From positions 62,001 through 126,000 of the forward strand of contig CADCXD010000013.1 of NCBI GenBank assembly GCA_902806575.1: 64,000 nucleotides of DNA. The letters are read 5' to 3'. Positions 13,338-24,111 of this stretch are shown piece after piece. The position numbers were made by a program, and so were the translations under genes. Within the stretch, counting starts at the first letter, position 1; every line of letters begins with the position of its first letter. The notes under the pieces were generated by a model. The model was given only the letters and a program-made list of their open reading frames with translations. It searched no databases and was not told where the DNA came from. This DNA is from Jackrogersella multiformis (Eukaryota > Ascomycota > Sordariomycetes > Xylariales > Hypoxylaceae).

Positions 13338-16300
13338 ATGCCGCCAAAGAAGAAGAAGACCAAACCAGCTGCTAACCCAGCCCGGGGATTTGCTACTACC
13401 TCGATCGCCTCGAAACCGCGAGCTGAGATAGCCAACGAGCCGGTGCCAACCGTTCCAGAAGGAAGAAAGCTAGATGCCCCTCCAACTTCGTCATCTCGCG
13501 ATCCTAATGCCCCACCATCCAATCCTAACTCCGATGAAACATCCCAGAAATCTCAACAGAAAGAGACATTGAGCCCAGAAGAATTCGAGAGGCAGTTAGA
13601 AGAGTCCGAATTGCAGCTTCTAGTCGAGAAGCATGCCCAGAAAGTAAAGAGAGACGCCCAGCGCCAGAAGTTCAGGCTTGAAACTGATCGTCGACTGCTC
13701 CGTGGACAAGCAGAGTCCTTAAATACGAGAAAATGGTTACCCCAGGAGCTCATGGAAAACATCTTAGATATAATCCAGGCTGAGAGTCGCTTTGGCTTAT
13801 CATCCCTCACATCAGATGACTCAAAGAGCAGCGGGAAATTACCCTCGGAGGAAGAGTTAGTAATTAGGATATGGACCCTGCAGCAGACCCTAACAGGCGC
13901 TGGTTTTTCCGAAGACAAGGTCAAGGCTGTGCTGCGGTACGTGCTTGATGTTGCTGCGCGCATCAATGGCACAGGCAAGGATACCATATGGGGTCTAGAG
14001 GAAGCTCTGGACTGGCTCGCCCGTGAATGTACGAGGGAGGAGCTTCATGATTACGACTACAGGGGCAACATCTCAAGATCTCAGGCGGACACGCCACTAG
14101 ACAGTCCTTTACCATCCGGTGCGAATACACCTCGTCTCTTAGACGTCAATGGTGGACAGAAAGCGAAGCAAAATGGGCCTACAAATCTTAAAGCATCTAC
14201 CTCGAGGAAAGTCGCTATTGTTTGCCACGAGGATATTGAACCTGATGATCTAATTCCAGCTTATCTTGAGACTCAAGCCAAATTATTCCAACTTCAGCGA
14301 CCCAAACAGGATAGCAAAAGAGGTAAATCGTCCAAGAATCACGGCCCCAATGGAACGAAGTATCTTACCTCGGAGTTATCGGGTGACGATCTAGAAGAAG
14401 CTAAAATGCTAGCAAAGATCGCTAAGATCGAACAGGATGTGCTGTTTGACAAATTCGCTGCTGGGCAGACGTGGCGGACTAATCGAATAGAGCTGGAAAA
14501 GGATTTCGCAGCTAAGAAAAAGGCAGAAGCACAAGCTGAGGAGGAGGCAAAGGAGAAGGAGAAGGAAAATGCTCAAGGGGAACAATCGGACGATGACGAA
14601 GTTACAAAAGAAGCCCAACGAATTGCGGCGGAAATTTTGCAACAGGATGACGCCGACGATGATGAAGCCCTTTCTGATCTTTTCGCAAGTCTCCCCGTCC
14701 AAGAGATCGATGCGGTAACGGGGAAATCAAGCACCGTGATCAATGGCGCTGATGGGATAAAAATTACGATTCGGGATTTTGGCAAATGGACAGGTATCAG
14801 CCCGGTGCGAGCTTTAGAGGAGACTTGTCGATCAAGGTATTTCGATATATCACCAATCCGTTCTCCTTGTTCCTTATTAATTCGCTATTAGGGACTCTTC
14901 CGTTAAGATCATTTACCAGCTTGTATCTGAGAACCCATACTCTCACCGGCACTTAGTATCAATTCAATGGTCCAGGCCGCAGGATCTCATACCAGTTCCC
15001 AATATACCGTCTATTGAGAGCGCCGTAGCTCCTCAACAATTCGTTTTTCAGATGACCTCAGTTGCGACCCCAGACTCTAAGCAATCCGAAGCATACATCG
15101 CTACTTTGGCACTCTTTGTCATATTTGGATCCACGAAAGAGGAGAAGGTCTTCCTGAGATTGCCAGCCGTGTGGAGGGAGTTCTGGTCGGAACTTGCAGA
15201 AGAAAGGAAAAACCAGCTAGATGCGGCAGACCGAGTGTCAATCAAAGATCTTCGAGAAATGGTTCGGCAGAAGCTAGATCAAGAGCTCGAGGATGGTGTC
15301 CTACTCCAGGGCGCATTTAGGGGACGCGGCTCACAACGTAACACAAACGAGGCGGGCGAGGATTCCGGCACAGAAAGGGGGATTTTAAACACACACGAGC
15401 CAGAATACTACCAGAGAATATGGGCTGACAAGTCAAGTACGCCGAGGTTTCAAGCCATGCTGGTTAGTTTTCCCTTATATATCTAACTCAAGGGTAATAT
15501 CTAATAGCTTTCAGCAATTTCGAACACAACTGCCAATGTGGCATTTCAGACATCAAGTCATCGATTCTGTCGAGAACGAACAGGTCGTTATTATCTGTGG
15601 TGAGACAGGATGGTAAGTAGACATGTCTCCAGATACCATTTCATTGACCAAATGTGTTGGCCTTGCTAACTTGGATATACAGCGGTAAGAGTACGCAAGT
15701 ACCATCATTCCTCCTAGAGCACCAATTATCTCAGGGCCGTCCGTGCAAAATATATTGCACGGAACCCCGAAGAATTTCTGCCATCTCTCTAGCCCGTCGT
15801 GTCAGTGAGGAGCTCGGTGAAGGAAGAGGTGACCTAGGAACCTCGAGATCTCTCGTGGGCTATTCTATCCGTCTCGAAGCCAACACATCGAAGGAGACCC
15901 GGCTCGTTTATGCTACCACAGGTATCGTGATGAGGATGCTTGAAGGATCTAACGAACTTCGCGAAATCACCCACCTGGTGCTCGACGAAGTCCACGAGCG
16001 CTCTATCGATTCCGACTTCTTACTTATCGTTCTAAAAAAACTCCTCCTACGCAGAAAAGACCTCAAGGTAATACTAATGTCAGCAACTGTCGACGCAGAG
16101 AGGTTCTCCAATTATCTAGGACGTGCCCCTGTCCTTAACGTTCCTGGCCGTACGTTTCCAGTTCAGGTCAAGTATCTAGAGGACGCTCTCGAAGCTACAG
16201 GCTACGTTCCTAGCCAACTCAGCCACGAGAAAATGACGGATTTAGACGACGATCCAGCAGAAATCGATGCCGATGATTCAAGCTCCGCTACAGCCGCCGC

Positions 16301-18165
16301 TAAGGAATTGAGGCAATACTCGGCCAGAACTCGAAACACGCTTTCCCAGATCGATGAGTATCAAATCGACTTCGACCTCGTTATGCAACTGATTGGGCGA
16401 ATAGCCGTTGATCCGGCATACATAGACTATAGCAAGGCAATTCTGGTGTTCCTCCCGGGTATTGCTGAGATCAGGACGATGAACGATTCTATACTAGGAG
16501 AACCCTTTTTCCAGAGAGGCTGGGAGATATTCCCTCTGCATTCTACCATTGCTACCGAGGATCAAGAGCGAGCCTTCCTTGTGCCACCGGAAGGGGTAAG
16601 GAAGATCGTACTAGCTACGAATATTGCAGAGACAGGTATCACCATTCCAGATGTGACTTGCGTCATTGATACCGGCAAGCACCGCGAGATGAGATTTGAC
16701 GAGAGGAGACAACTCTCGCGCCTTATAGACACTTTCATCTCGAGGGCGAATGCTAAACAGAGACGTGGTCGAGCAGGGCGTGTGCAGGAGGGCCTTTGCT
16801 TCCATCTGTTTACAAAGTATCGTCATGATCATTTAATGAGCGACCAACAAACACCCGAAATGCTACGGCTCTCATTGCAAGACTTGGCAATCCGTGTCAA
16901 GATCTGCAAGATTGGTGGCATCGAAGAAACACTTGGGGAAGCGTTGGACGCACCCTCTGCCAAGAACATCCGTCGGGCTATCGACGCTCTTATTGATGTA
17001 CGAGCTCTTACAAACACTGAAGAGCTCACCCCCTTGGGTCATCAGTTGGCAAGACTGCCCCTTGACGTATTCCTTGGTAAACTTATCCTCCAAGGCACCA
17101 TTTTCAAGTGTCTCGATATGGCTATAACTGTAGCGGCTATCCTATCATCTAAGTCACCATTTGCGGCGTCATTCGGTCAACGGACTCAGGCGGATCAGGC
17201 TCGCAAGGCTTTCAAGAGGGGCGATTCTGACCTTCTCACAGTATACAATGCTTATCTTGGGTGGAAGAAGGTGTGCCAGACGGCTAATAACGATTTCCAA
17301 TATTGCAAAAAGAATTTCTTATCCCCACAGACGCTGTCTAACATTGAGGACCTGAAAGGCCAGCTGCTTGTTTCGCTCGCAGACTCGGGTTTCCTACAAC
17401 TTACAGAAGAGGAGCGCCGTACGCTCAACCGCCTCCGATACTCTAACCGGCGACGCCAGTTCTATGAGCTCCCCCAGCGCGTCAATACCAATAGCGACAA
17501 TGACATTATTGCGGCGTCGGTGATCGCTTGGAGCTTCTACCCTAAGCTCCTAGTTCGTGAGGGCAAGGGTTTTCGCAACGTTGGTAACAATCAGAGCATC
17601 AGCCTTCACCCGTCGAGCGTCAATAAGGGGCAGAGGGAGCTGAAGTGGCTGTCGTATTACCATATCATGCAGTCCAAACAGTAAGTCGTCGAAGATACAG
17701 ATATAGTTGATTGTATGAATACCCAAGCTAATAATACATGCTAGATTCCTTAATGCCCACGAGACCACGGCCGTCGAGAACTTTCCCATCGCCCTGCTAT
17801 GCGGTGATGTGCGTATTGATGTAGGTGACCACCTCCAGTTCTTTCCTTCCCTCGATTCTTTGATCTCCTTTTCCCTCGCCTAACCTAAGCCACATCCATG
17901 ATGCCCTCCGGTTTCATGCGTAAGCTAACCGGCCCCCCCAAACAAACAGATGTACGCAGGCGTCATAGTCCTCGACGGCAACCGCGCGCGCTTCAGCGTG
18001 CCCGACTGGAAGACGCTTCTCGTGATCAAAGCCTTGCGAGCTCGCCTACGCGACCTCCTCACGCGCTCGTTCCGCATGCCCGGCAAGCTGCTCACGGCGC
18101 AGCAGGAGAAATGGCTCGACGCGTGGCAGCGCGTCTTCAGCCAGGACTTCGGCGTCAAGGCTTAG
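13338..18165 (+). CDS. DExH-box RNA helicase, DHX29 / YLR419W-like
   Basis: Superfamily 2 DEAH/RHA helicase. Exons are 13338-14836, 14892-15462, 15515-15612, 15683-17680, 17745-17820 and 17950-18165, giving 1485 residues. The N terminus is lysine-rich (MPPKKKKTKP). It is followed by a coiled acidic region, a UBA-like segment ending EEALDWLARE (residues about 200-235) and an RWD-like segment (about 490-570). The helicase core has GETGCGKSTQ (motif I, about 718), DEVHERSID (motif II, about 824), SATVDAE (motif III), TNIAETGITIP (motif V) and QRRGRAGRVQEG (motif VI), then the winged-helix/HA2 and OB-fold C terminus. Length and N-terminal layout match DHX29-type proteins, which help 40S scanning through structured 5' leaders in animals; in fungi the role is less established. 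The P-loop is split by an intron after GETG plus two bases of the Cys codon. Helicase identity is certain; the subfamily is a strong inference. Confidence 0.9.
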
Positions 18166-19347
18166 AACGCCGTCGCCGTGTCTTGTCCTTCCAACGCAGT
18201 GGAGATCTTACGGTTTAGCAGGTAAAAGTTGTGTTATGTACCTAGGTAGGGAATAGGTTCGGGAACGCGTAGGGGAATAGTAAGGGGGAGGAGGTGCATG
18301 GCGTGCGGCCTATGTTTTGGAGGAGGGGTTAATGACGTGGGATAACTTGGTTCTCCGGATGTTTGGTTGTCTGTTTGCATACCCTAGGTACGTAAGCAGA
18401 GTATATGGATATGGATACCCAAATGTCACATCGTCGTGTCGTTTCAAGCTAGGCACGGTTTTATCAGATAAAGGCACCCAGCTAGACAGCCAGTTGAGAG
18501 AAATGCATAAATACACCGCCACGGTCACCCGCTTCGTTTTCACTTTCACTCCCTTCCCTAGCCTGCCACCACCCGCGCAGTCTGCGCAAGATCTTGCAAA
18601 GACGAGGAAGGGTATGATTATCGACTCATTTGCATAGCTTACCTCAGACGTCTTTACATAGAGCATGGGATGTCTTAAGCGGTTCGTCTATGCAATAGAG
18701 TATGGCTGGTCGGTGTACCGACTATGTAGTTAAGAATAGGTACCTGAGAGATCGATTAAAGCATCTTTGAGATGAATGGGTTGATTCAAGACGCAATTTA
18801 GCTAGCTAGCCTACGTGGTACAGTAACTATAAACCTATCTACTCGCTCGAGTAGACGACGGGGAGGTAGATTTAATGATTAAATGCTACTCGATCACAGA
18901 AGCAAGCACGTACGACACGTACTCGTCTGAAACTGGATTGGTGATGATGATAAATGAGCCCTCAAGAACGCCTGCCGACTGAAAGACACCTTGCCTTTCT
19001 TCTGCTTCCATTTGGTCTGGCCCCTAACCGAACCGAACCGAACTGAAACCGATGATGATGATGATGATGATGATGTTGCCATGAATGCCATTGCCTAATC
19101 CGTTTGCCTTTCGAGCCCCTTTTTCTTCTTTTTTTTCTCCGCCAAGTGGCTCACTATTCCAGTCTCGCCACGAAGTAACTAATTAGCACGCCAATGCGAG
19201 GGGGTATCAATGAAGGAATTTCAACTCGATCGACCATCGTTACTCGATCATCCACGCCGAAAATATGCTCTCATGTCACCTGACCACCCCTTGGTCGTAT
19301 GTATACGTCGTACGAAGAAATATTCATATGCGACGTCCAGTCCTTTC
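18166..19347. other. Convergent intergenic region, helicase / PRP24
   Basis: About 1.2 kb between two gene 3' ends. It holds a (GAT)n microsatellite near 19051-19075, an incomplete CCTAGGTA motif near 18240-18248 and short open frames without recognisable similarity. I see no gene. Confidence 0.6.
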
Positions 19348-22300
19348 TTATTTCTGTCCGTTCACGTGATTGTTGACGGCGTCGTTGTATCCGTCCTTCT
19401 TAGAACCGTCGCCTCCTTTCCCGGGATTGAGGAACATAGCCTTGAAATCGGCATTGCTCTTAGGTTTCGCGGCGGGATGAGTGCCATTCAGATCTATAGC
19501 CTGATGGTTCTCCTTGGTACCATTCTTAGGTGCAACGAAACCCAGTCCTCCTCGCTTTGCTCCGCCTCGACCAGCAACTGGTCTCCGGACATTCTGAGGA
19601 GGCGGCATAAAGCCGGTCTCTTTCGGACCTCCTTTATGATTAGCAGCCTTGCCCTTGCCCGTGACGATTTTGTCCTGTCTCATTTCGCTCGTCTGCTTCA
19701 AAAGTTCAGCTACGCTGCCAGTGCGAATTTTGCGGCCAGGTACAATCTCACGTCCCTCCAGCCCTAATGCTGCATGTCCAACCGTCGCAGCATCCTTGAA
19801 CTCGATTATGGCACCCTGATGGTCGGGTCGTAGCACAAGTTTCGCAATCTCGCCATGGTCCTCGATGACAGCCCGGACGCGTGCGTCGTTGATGGTGTCG
19901 GGGATATTCCAGATCGCCATCGTGCGTTGTTGTATCTCCTTATATGACGGCCTTTGACTTCCACTACGGGAGTCGCCATTTGTATCCGCCATCATTACAT
20001 CGCCATCTCCGCTAGGCGCAGGTGACGCTGAAGCCCGGTCGCCTTTGTTTGTGGCAAAAGGCTTGAAGTTGGTCTCCTTGCTAAGTTCAACTGACAGGAT
20101 CTGTGATTTAAACTTGGTTTTGTCAAGTTGGAGAGCCTTCTCGGTCTCCTCTTTCGTCTCGAATACGACATAAGCAAGGCCGCAGCTCTTGCCACCCATG
20201 TTTTTGACTATACGCACGCTAGCAACTTTGCCGTATTTGCCAAACACGTCTCCGAGGTCGGTCTCGTTCGCGGAAACATCAACGTTTTTGACTCGGAGTT
20301 CACGTCCTTCCGCAACGGCCCCCTCGCGATACTTCTTATGGGTAGGGTCTGAATATTTAGATTGCAACTTATACGTACCCTCTAGAGTCTTCCCATCAAG
20401 CAGCGTTGCCTTGTACGCGGAATCCCGGTCTCTAAACGAGACGTAGCAGAAACGACGATGGGTGTTGAATTTGAGGGACGGGAAGCGGACACTATAGACT
20501 TCGCCACAGTCCGTGAAGAGACCGCGGATGTAGGCTTCGTCTGCAGTAGGAGGGTAGTTGGACACGAACAGGGTCAGGCCGGTACCGGATTTTACGCTGA
20601 TTTGATTTTGACCGAAATACTTCTGGTCTTTCAGGAGAGCCGACTTTACGTCCTCTGTAGATCTGAACTCTATCAGGACAGAGCTAGACTCGCCATCTGT
20701 CTCTCTGCGGACATCCAGGTTGTTGATATGCCCATACTCTCTGAAATATTTGCGGATAGCCGTCTGCGTCACGTCAGGTGGTAGATTTGTAACCATAATC
20801 GAAGTATTTTCTCTGTCCCGCTTGAGGATTTGGTCGTTATTCGCAGCATCAGCGCCACCGACCTCCACGCTCTTGACACGCTTGTTCACGCCCTGAGAGG
20901 CATCTCCTAGTGTCGACTCTCGCTTCCTCTTAGAGCCAGATGGCGATACAGGCATCGTCGTATTCTCCCCAGCCGAGTCAGGGACCGCCTGTTGTTGTGT
21001 TTGTTCATTCTGAGCGGCGTAAGCAGCAGCAGCTACGGCATTCTCCCGCTCGCGACGCTTAGCGACATTCTGTCTGGCTTTATAGACCACATTAAGCGCG
21101 TGGTGGAGACTTTCGGGCCGCTCGTAGTCGTTACAGTGTTGCAGGTAGACCTCCATGACTCGTTCCGGCCAGTCTAGTGTCGTTCGCGCGATGGCACGTT
21201 CCAGGACGCTAGTGGCTACGCCCGGAACCCGTGGGACGTTGGTACCTACGGTAGCACCTACTGGTGTGGCTGGGGTTGGACTTCGGGGCCTCGGCCTAGA
21301 GGAGTATACGACCATCTCCCAGAGGTAATAGTTGAGCCAGAAATCGTAGCTGTCGGCGAGCAGAGGCTGGTTGGTCATGCGATCCCAGAGATTTCGAGCT
21401 TCGTCGACTTCGCCTTTCACTTCCGTATAAAACTGGATGAGAATACGCTGCAGCCGGTAGTTAGGGTCTCCTCGGTAAGAATCCTGGTAGAGGCGTCTCC
21501 CCCACAGGTCAACATCCTCCAGCGCGGCCGACAAGCCAACTTCGGCAACGTCAGCTGCGTCCTCGGGGGCGTTGGGGTCCATGGCCGTCCGCTTCAGAAA
21601 TCCACACCAAGCGGTGTACATATCCAGAATGCCTGCCATGCCGTTCTTGTCGAGGGCTTTCGTGTTCGTAGCAGCATGCTTGACCGACTCAACGTTATGA
21701 AAAGACCAACCAGCTTCCTCGGCAGTCAAGATGTAGCGAGACCAGAGAGGTCCCGACCAAGGACAGTGAGACGTAGCCCGCTGGTAGAAATCCAATATAT
21801 TGGGCAGAGGCAATTGGAGTTGCGACGTCCTAGCCTGGTGCTGTATTGTAGACAGGTAAATAGCGGCGTCGGTCCATGCCTCGTCGTCGAAAGCCAATAT
21901 GCCACTAAGGACTCTCGTAAACAACCCAAGACAAAGCGAAACAGCCAGGACGGGATTCCTTGTCTTCTTAATTTGAAACATCTCCCAGCCCAGGTACTCC
22001 TTGAGGATGGTCTTTTGCGACTCTTGATCGCCGGACTTAATAGCCCTGTTCAGCTTGAGTTCGTACGGTTCCCGTGCCTCGTAGGCGGTCTTGGCCTCTT
22101 GGGCACTAGCGGTCACCTCCTTAAACTCGGTCTCGTAAGCGGTATTGTTGTAGGTACTTAAGAAGCTAGAGAACATCTGCGACGTGGTATCCCAGGTGGA
22201 ATGGGGGACCTGAAGGCGATCGCGGAAAAGGTGCGATATGCGCTTCACGCCGACGGGGGTTCGAGTCCTGGCCAACTGCTCGAGCTCGATAGAAACCCAG

Positions 22301-22629
22301 CGGTTCCAGAATTCATGACTATCGTTGATGCGGTACTTGATAGCCTCGTAGCCCTCGCTCCAAAGACTCAGGGCAGCATCGAAAGAAAACAAATCGCGAC
22401 CGAGCTGCTGCTCCTCTTCGGGCCACCCAGCCTCGTTAGACTGGCAATCGATGAATAGCGACCAGAACCATTCGCAATATGCCAACCAGATCTTTAAACT
22501 GCCGGCCTCGGAGGAGACGGCATTCTTAAAGAGCTCTACTACCTTGACGCGCGCCTCGAGGTCTTTGGCGTGGCGGCTCTCCTCCTCGACGTAAGCTAAC
22601 CAATTATCCTCGCCCACGGGGTTCGCCAT
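19348..22629 (-). CDS. prp24: U4/U6 snRNA-associated splicing factor Prp24 / SART3
   Basis: Splicing factor that anneals U4 to U6 snRNA and recycles U6. It is a single uninterrupted frame of 1093 residues starting at the ATG at 22629. Residues 1 to about 480 are HAT-type helical repeats (for example DFWLNYYLWEMVVY and LWDRMTNQPLLADSYDFW), as in human SART3 and filamentous fungi but absent from the short yeast Prp24. A low-complexity linker with a basic SGSKRKRE stretch follows. Four RRMs then appear: TSIMVTNLPPDVTQ (about 615), LTLFVSNYPPTADE (about 690), RELRVKNVDVSANET (about 790) and RTMAIWNIPDTIND (about 910). The C terminus carries KSNADFKAMFLNPG, which corresponds to the conserved tail that contacts the Lsm2-8 ring on U6. 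It converges on the helicase gene. No missing element is noted. Confidence 0.94.
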   Translation of the reverse strand: MANPVGEDNWLAYVEEESRHAKDLEARVKVVELFKNAVSSEAGSLKIWLAYCEWFWSLFIDCQSNEAGWPEEEQQLGRDLFSFDAALSLWSEGYEAIKYRINDSHEFWNRWVSIELEQLARTRTPVGVKRISHLFRDRLQVPHSTWDTTSQMFSSFLSTYNNTAYETEFKEVTASAQEAKTAYEAREPYELKLNRAIKSGDQESQKTILKEYLGWEMFQIKKTRNPVLAVSLCLGLFTRVLSGILAFDDEAWTDAAIYLSTIQHQARTSQLQLPLPNILDFYQRATSHCPWSGPLWSRYILTAEEAGWSFHNVESVKHAATNTKALDKNGMAGILDMYTAWCGFLKRTAMDPNAPEDAADVAEVGLSAALEDVDLWGRRLYQDSYRGDPNYRLQRILIQFYTEVKGEVDEARNLWDRMTNQPLLADSYDFWLNYYLWEMVVYSSRPRPRSPTPATPVGATVGTNVPRVPGVATSVLERAIARTTLDWPERVMEVYLQHCNDYERPESLHHALNVVYKARQNVAKRRERENAVAAAAYAAQNEQTQQQAVPDSAGENTTMPVSPSGSKRKRESTLGDASQGVNKRVKSVEVGGADAANNDQILKRDRENTSIMVTNLPPDVTQTAIRKYFREYGHINNLDVRRETDGESSSVLIEFRSTEDVKSALLKDQKYFGQNQISVKSGTGLTLFVSNYPPTADEAYIRGLFTDCGEVYSVRFPSLKFNTHRRFCYVSFRDRDSAYKATLLDGKTLEGTYKLQSKYSDPTHKKYREGAVAEGRELRVKNVDVSANETDLGDVFGKYGKVASVRIVKNMGGKSCGLAYVVFETKEETEKALQLDKTKFKSQILSVELSKETNFKPFATNKGDRASASPAPSGDGDVMMADTNGDSRSGSQRPSYKEIQQRTMAIWNIPDTINDARVRAVIEDHGEIAKLVLRPDHQGAIIEFKDAATVGHAALGLEGREIVPGRKIRTGSVAELLKQTSEMRQDKIVTGKGKAANHKGGPKETGFMPPPQNVRRPVAGRGGAKRGGLGFVAPKNGTKENHQAIDLNGTHPAAKPKSNADFKAMFLNPGKGGDGSKKDGYNDAVNNHVNGQK

Positions 22630-23005
22630 TTTGACCTTGTATCGCGCAAAGAAGGGCCGGGCAGCTTCATGTGTTTTTCGCGGCGATAGCTACAATCTCG
22701 AATGGGATTTGGCGGCGATCGGGGTTGGTATGTCGATATGCGCTTCTCACGAAACATGCAAACAGCAAAACTGTCCTCTTCTCGGTATGCGATCGGCTCC
22801 AATCGAAGGAAACCAGAACTAGGGAAATCTGCGCTTCTACAATTGGCCAGATCTAGAATTCCGATCGGCTAGGATGATTTCGAGAGTACCTAGGTAGGCA
22901 ATACGTAACGGTATCGTGCGTGAATAGATGCGTGTGAGTTTGTAAGGATAGATACGTTGGATGTTGGAGGTATGAATGTATAGATGTATGGATGTATAGG
23001 TACAC

Positions 23006-23032
23006 TACCTAGGTACCTCTAGGTAGGTAGGT
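23006..23032. repeat. CCTAGGTA palindrome cluster
   Basis: CTACCTAGGTACCT followed by CTAGGTAGGTAGG, a near-perfect inverted repeat of the window-wide CCTAGGTA family, upstream of PRP24. Confidence 0.8.
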
Positions 23033-24092
23033 GGATGTAGATGGAAGGCGGGATTTAGGTACGGATTTGGAGGGGGATACGCGTGCCTAGGCTCAGGTAT
23101 GTAACTAGGTACTTCAACAAATTGCCCTGCCCAGAGAAAAATAATATTAAAATAATAAAATAATAATAAAATAAATTAGAAAAATAGACGAGAAAAATGA
23201 TCAACAACGCGACGGGGAATTTTTAGCTAAGGAGGATTGATGCCACGGCCTGGTCTCGAATTCTGGGATCGGCAAGTCGTTCTCGGTATTGGGGGATAAA
23301 GAGAGAGTGAACAACCTTGGAAGTTTAACGGATGTAATTAATTTTCGTTGATGTTTTCTTCCCCTTCTTCTCTCTTAGAATTCACTGAAACATCGCCGAC
23401 GACCAAAAGTTTCAGTGGTTTCTTTTTTTTAATGTTTCTTTCATTCTTTCTCTGTCGCTCTCGTTATCCTGCTCTCTCTCTCTCTCTCTCTCTCCTTCAT
23501 CCTCTATCCCGGAACCTTCATCTTAGAAAAATGGGAAGAGGTCAAGTTCATTAGTCAGATTAAGTCTAGTACGATAAATAATAGAAGGGGAAAAAAAAAT
23601 TTAGGTGAGCTTAGGATTATTCTAAAGTCGGTGACTCCACTTTATCGGCTCTCGTCTGCCTAGCTAGGTACATGGATGTATCTGGGTAGGTACGTCTACC
23701 TAGGTACCTACATAAGGTATGTAATATGTATGTAGTGTATAAGTACTAAGTATGCAGATGCGACTACCCAAATCGGTTTTCTAGTGGTACCTAAGTAGTA
23801 TTGAGAGATCGTTTGACCACCTCGGGAATACCATGGGCTGTAAGCTTGTACCTGGAATTCACAGTACAAAAACCCTTTTGATTTTGATTATTCCCGTGCT
23901 GATCCCCCCGCTAGTCCGCCCTACTCTTTGTTCTTGAGGTATTCTTAGGTGCTTTTCTTGTACATAGTATACTTAGATATGGATCGTTATCAATGGATCT
24001 TACATGTCCGTACCAGGTACCTAGCTTAGTGTAGGTACCTAGGTATGCATCCAGGTAGGTACTCGGCGTCTTCGGTATCGTATAATACGTAC

Positions 24093-24111
24093 ATACCTAG
24101 GTACCTAGGTA
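24093..24111. repeat. CCTAGGTA palindrome cluster
   Basis: ATACCTAGGTACCTAGGTA, two full tandem units. A further copy lies about 60 bp downstream near 24166-24180. Confidence 0.8.

Noticed and set aside
22253..22272. GGTTCGAGTCC, a perfect tRNA B-box-like string
   Set aside because: It lies inside the PRP24 coding frame, and no matching A box or cloverleaf is visible around it.
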